Source of the DNA: Hydrogenophaga sp.
GTDB lineage: Bacteria; Pseudomonadota; Gammaproteobacteria; Burkholderiales; Burkholderiaceae_C
Reading direction: 5' to 3'
Assembly (NCBI RefSeq): GCF_011772445.1
Contig: NZ_WVZN01000032.1
Location: forward strand, 15,681-73,458
DNA: 57,778 bases
Numbering within the stretch: the stretch's first letter is position 1; the number at the start of each line of letters is the position of its first letter. This document shows, piece by piece, positions 55,461 to 57,778 of the stretch. Below the pieces are notes generated by a model. It made no database searches and was not told the DNA's origin. It saw only the letters and a program-made list of their open reading frames with translations. The position numbers were made by a program, and so were the translations under genes.

Positions 55461-56486
55461 ATGCAACGGCGTTCGATCCTTCTACTTCCCGCCCTGGCCT
55501 GGGCGCCCGGCCTCGCGGTGGCGCAGACGCCCCTGCGCGTGCTCACCCACGACTCCTTCGATCTCCCCGCGCCGCTGCTCGCGCGGTTCGAGCGCGAGGC
55601 TGGTGCCAAGCTGCAAGTCATCAAGGGCGGCGACGCGGGCGAGATGCTCAACCGCCTGATCCTCACGCGCGCCCGGCCCATCGCCGATGTCGTCTTCGGC
55701 ATCGACAACGCGCTGCTGCCGCGCGCGCGGCAGGCCGGCATGATCGACCCGTACAACGGCCCCGCCGCCCAGCGCCCCAGCGCCGCGTCTCTGGGGGATG
55801 GCGTGGTGCCGGTGGACCACAGCTACGTCGCGCTCAACATCGACAAGGCCTGGTTCGCGCAAAAGGGCCTGGCCCTGCCGCGCTCGCTCGACGACCTGGC
55901 CCAAGCGGCCTACAAGGACCTGCTGGTGGTGCCGCACCCGGCCACCTCCAGCCCCGGCCAGGCCTTCCTGCAGGCCACCATCGCCGGCCTGGGCGAAGAG
56001 GGCGCCTTCGACTGGTGGGCGCGCATGCGGCGCAACGGCCTCAAGGTGGTCAAGGGCTGGAGCGAGGCCTACTACACCGAGTTCAGCCGCAACGGCGGCG
56101 CGCGGCCCATCGTGGTGAGCTACGCCACCAGCCCGGCCGCCGAGGTCTTCTTCAGCAAGACGCCGCTCGCCGAATCGCCCACGGCCAGCCTGTTCCTGCC
56201 CGGCGGCGTGTTCCGCCAGGTCGAGGGGGTGGCGCTGGTCAAGGGCAGCCACCCCGCCGCGCGCGAGGCCGCCGGCCGCTTCATCGAATTCCTGCGCTCC
56301 CCGCCTGTGCAACAGGCGCTGCAGACCAGCATGTGGATGTACCCCGCCGAGCCCGGCGCCGCGCGCGCCGAGGTGTTGAAAAAGCACGCGCCCGAGCCCA
56401 CGCGCTTCGACAACCCGCCGGCCGAGCGCGCGAGCGAGCAACTGCGCGCCTGGCAGGACCGTTGGGTGAAAACCGTCCTGCGCTGA
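55461..56486 (+). CDS. thiB: Thiamine ABC transporter substrate-binding protein
   Basis: A 341-residue periplasmic binding protein. A signal peptide (residues 1-21, ending LAVAQ) precedes LRVLTHDSFDL, and the family segment GGDAGEMLNRLILTRARPIADVVFGIDNAL is characteristic of TbpA/ThiB. It binds thiamine and its phosphates. It lies 32 bases after the phosphatase, with thiP following. No TPP riboswitch is found in the short gap. Confidence 0.9.
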   Translation: MQRRSILLLPALAWAPGLAVAQTPLRVLTHDSFDLPAPLLARFEREAGAKLQVIKGGDAGEMLNRLILTRARPIADVVFGIDNALLPRARQAGMIDPYNGPAAQRPSAASLGDGVVPVDHSYVALNIDKAWFAQKGLALPRSLDDLAQAAYKDLLVVPHPATSSPGQAFLQATIAGLGEEGAFDWWARMRRNGLKVVKGWSEAYYTEFSRNGGARPIVVSYATSPAAEVFFSKTPLAESPTASLFLPGGVFRQVEGVALVKGSHPAAREAAGRFIEFLRSPPVQQALQTSMWMYPAEPGAARAEVLKKHAPEPTRFDNPPAERASEQLRAWQDRWVKTVLR

Positions 56487-56495
56487 CGGCCCTCC

Positions 56496-57778
56496 ATGCG
56501 CCTCGCGCTCGCCCTGATCCCCTTGCTTTTCCTCGCCCTCGTGGCGGTGGCGCCCGTGGCGCGGCTGCTGGCCGAGGGCTGGGGCGCGGGCGAGTTCGGC
56601 TTCTGGTCCTTGTGGGCCGACGACTACCTGCGCGGGCGCGTGCTGTGGTCGCTGGCGCAGGCGGGCATCACCTCGGTGGCGGCGCTGCTGGTCGGCGTGC
56701 CGCTGGCCTGGGTGCTCGCGCGCATCGACTTCACGGGCCGTGGGCTCGTGCTGCGCGCGCTGATGCTGCCCTTCGTGGTGCCCACGCTGGTGGCGGCCAT
56801 GGGCGTGCTGGCGCTGGCCGGGCCGCGCGGCGTATTGGGCGTGCTGGGCATCGACGGCTCGGGCACGCCCTGGCTGCTGCTGTACGGCAACCTGTTTTTC
56901 AACCTGTGCCTGGTGGTGCGCGCGGGGGTGGACGCCTTCGAGCACGTGAGCGCCACGCGCGTGGCCGCCGCGCGCACGCTGGGCGCCTCGCCCTGGCGGG
57001 TGTTCCTGCGCGTCGAATGGCCCGAGGCGCGGCCCTGGCTCGCCTCGGCGGCCTGCCTGGTGTTCCTGTACTGCCTCTCGGGCTTCGGTCTGGCGCTGGT
57101 GCTGGGTGGCCAGCGCTGGGCCACGGCCGAGGTGGAGATCTACACCCTGGTGGCGCACGAACTGGCGCTGGGCCAGGCCGGTGTGCTGGCGGTGTGGATG
57201 CTGCTGCTCAACGGCGCGGTCGCGCTGGCCTACGCGGCCATCGAGCAGCGCCTGGCCGCGCCCGCACGCGCGGCGCCCCTCGCGCGCCGCACGGTGGCAT
57301 CGCCTGGCGACCGCCTCGCCGTGGCGGGCCTGCATGCCACGCTGTTTGCCCTGGCCGGCGCGCCGCTGCTGGCCTTGCTGTTGCGCACCGCGCCCGCGCT
57401 GCTCGACGGCGCGGCCTGGGCCGTGCTGCGCGAACCCGCCACGCTGCACGCGCTGTTCAACACGCTGCGCTTCAGCGCCATGGCCCTGGCGCTGGCCCTG
57501 GTGCTGGGCGTGGCGCACGCGCTGTCGGCGCAGGGCCTGCGGCGCCTGTGCCTGGCCTGGCGCGCGGCGGCCTTTCTGCCCTTCGTGGTGTCGCCCGTCA
57601 CGGTGGCCTTCGGGCTCTTGCTGCTCTACCCGGCGTTCACCGCCAGCCTGCCCCTGCTGGTGGCGGCCTACGCGCTCATCGCCTACCCCTTCATCGCGCG
57701 CGCCCTGGCCGCCGCGCTGGACGCGTTGCCGCCGTCGCTGGCGCAGGCGGCGGCCACGCTTGGCGCCTCGCCCGCGCG
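56496..57778 (+). CDS. thiP: Thiamine ABC transporter permease ThiP (truncated at window edge)
   Basis: The first 427 complete codons of a fused double-permease protein, cut by the right edge. The first domain has a normal EAA-type loop (VAAARTLGASPWRVFLRVEWPEA), and the second begins around residue 270 with its own loop at the very end of the window (LAQAAATLGASPA). About ten transmembrane segments are visible. It starts 9 bases after thiB. The ATPase thiQ is expected beyond the window. Confidence 0.9.
   Translation, partial: MRLALALIPLLFLALVAVAPVARLLAEGWGAGEFGFWSLWADDYLRGRVLWSLAQAGITSVAALLVGVPLAWVLARIDFTGRGLVLRALMLPFVVPTLVAAMGVLALAGPRGVLGVLGIDGSGTPWLLLYGNLFFNLCLVVRAGVDAFEHVSATRVAAARTLGASPWRVFLRVEWPEARPWLASAACLVFLYCLSGFGLALVLGGQRWATAEVEIYTLVAHELALGQAGVLAVWMLLLNGAVALAYAAIEQRLAAPARAAPLARRTVASPGDRLAVAGLHATLFALAGAPLLALLLRTAPALLDGAAWAVLREPATLHALFNTLRFSAMALALALVLGVAHALSAQGLRRLCLAWRAAAFLPFVVSPVTVAFGLLLLYPAFTASLPLLVAAYALIAYPFIARALAAALDALPPSLAQAAATLGASPA

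Overview
The window is a high-GC chromosomal segment of a betaproteobacterium, most likely a Comamonadaceae member close to Hydrogenophaga or its relatives. That placement is inferred from gene content and order: ppsR/ppsA divergent, rpsF-priB-rpsR-rplI-dnaB, alaA-hom-thrC followed by molybdopterin genes, zapA next to 6S RNA, a B12 riboswitch with a cobalamin salvage operon, and short GC-rich hairpin repeats of a type I associate with this family. No rRNA, tRNA, prophage, insertion sequence or CRISPR array was found. Genes are tightly packed, and many neighbours share 4-base ATGA or GTGA stop/start overlaps.

Layout. 1-2060 (minus): a small operon encoding a caspase-like peptidase, a signal-less zinc amidase with an SH3 tail, and the start of an unknown gene. 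2193-5635: divergent ppsR and ppsA. 5771-9250: a small membrane protein, a TPR protein, and a two-component sodium:solute symporter whose large subunit carries a hydrophilic insert and an EF-hand-like loop. 9253-12408: the rpsF-priB-rpsR-rplI operon with a candidate S6:S18 leader, then dnaB. 12412-15372 (minus): PhoH-PIN ATPase, peroxiredoxin and an Mth938-like protein. 15488-22945: alaA-hom-thrC-mobB-moeA-moaD-moaE and a GNAT protein. 23110-25716: clpB. 25756-33132: a small unknown, a DUF1631 protein, an MFS exporter with a ThDP enzyme, and a LuxR-type plus a Crp/Fnr-type regulator. 33157-38124 (minus): an apparent operon of class III cyclase/TPR protein, SGGY-tailed PAP2 phosphatase-like protein and S8 protease. 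38269-41570: SWIB protein with an H1-like tail, RraA, two inverted structured repeats, a TauE/SafE transporter, 6S RNA, ZapA and a ZapB-like coiled coil. 41639-57778: a cobalamin riboswitch followed by btuB, B12 ABC uptake genes, adenosylation, amidation and nucleotide-loop assembly genes, with bioB in the middle, then thiB and a truncated thiP.

How the parts work together. The last 16 kb forms a nearly continuous B12 uptake and remodelling pathway: outer-membrane import (BtuB), periplasmic capture and inner-membrane transport (BtuF/C/D), corrinoid adenosylation (CobO), side-chain amidation and aminopropanol attachment (CobQ, CbiB, threonine-phosphate decarboxylase), and lower-ligand activation and joining (CobU, CobT, CobS, CobC). 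No corrin-ring genes are present here. The central metabolic block links alanine, homoserine and threonine synthesis to molybdopterin assembly.

The least conventional parts are four: the cyclase-PAP2-S8 protease operon, the caspase-amidase operon at the left edge, the pair of inverted structured repeats at 39554-39810 whose long arms differ in sequence but keep pairing, and a repeat element that appears to have entered cobQ in frame. All functional statements rest on reading motifs and gene order; no database search was run.
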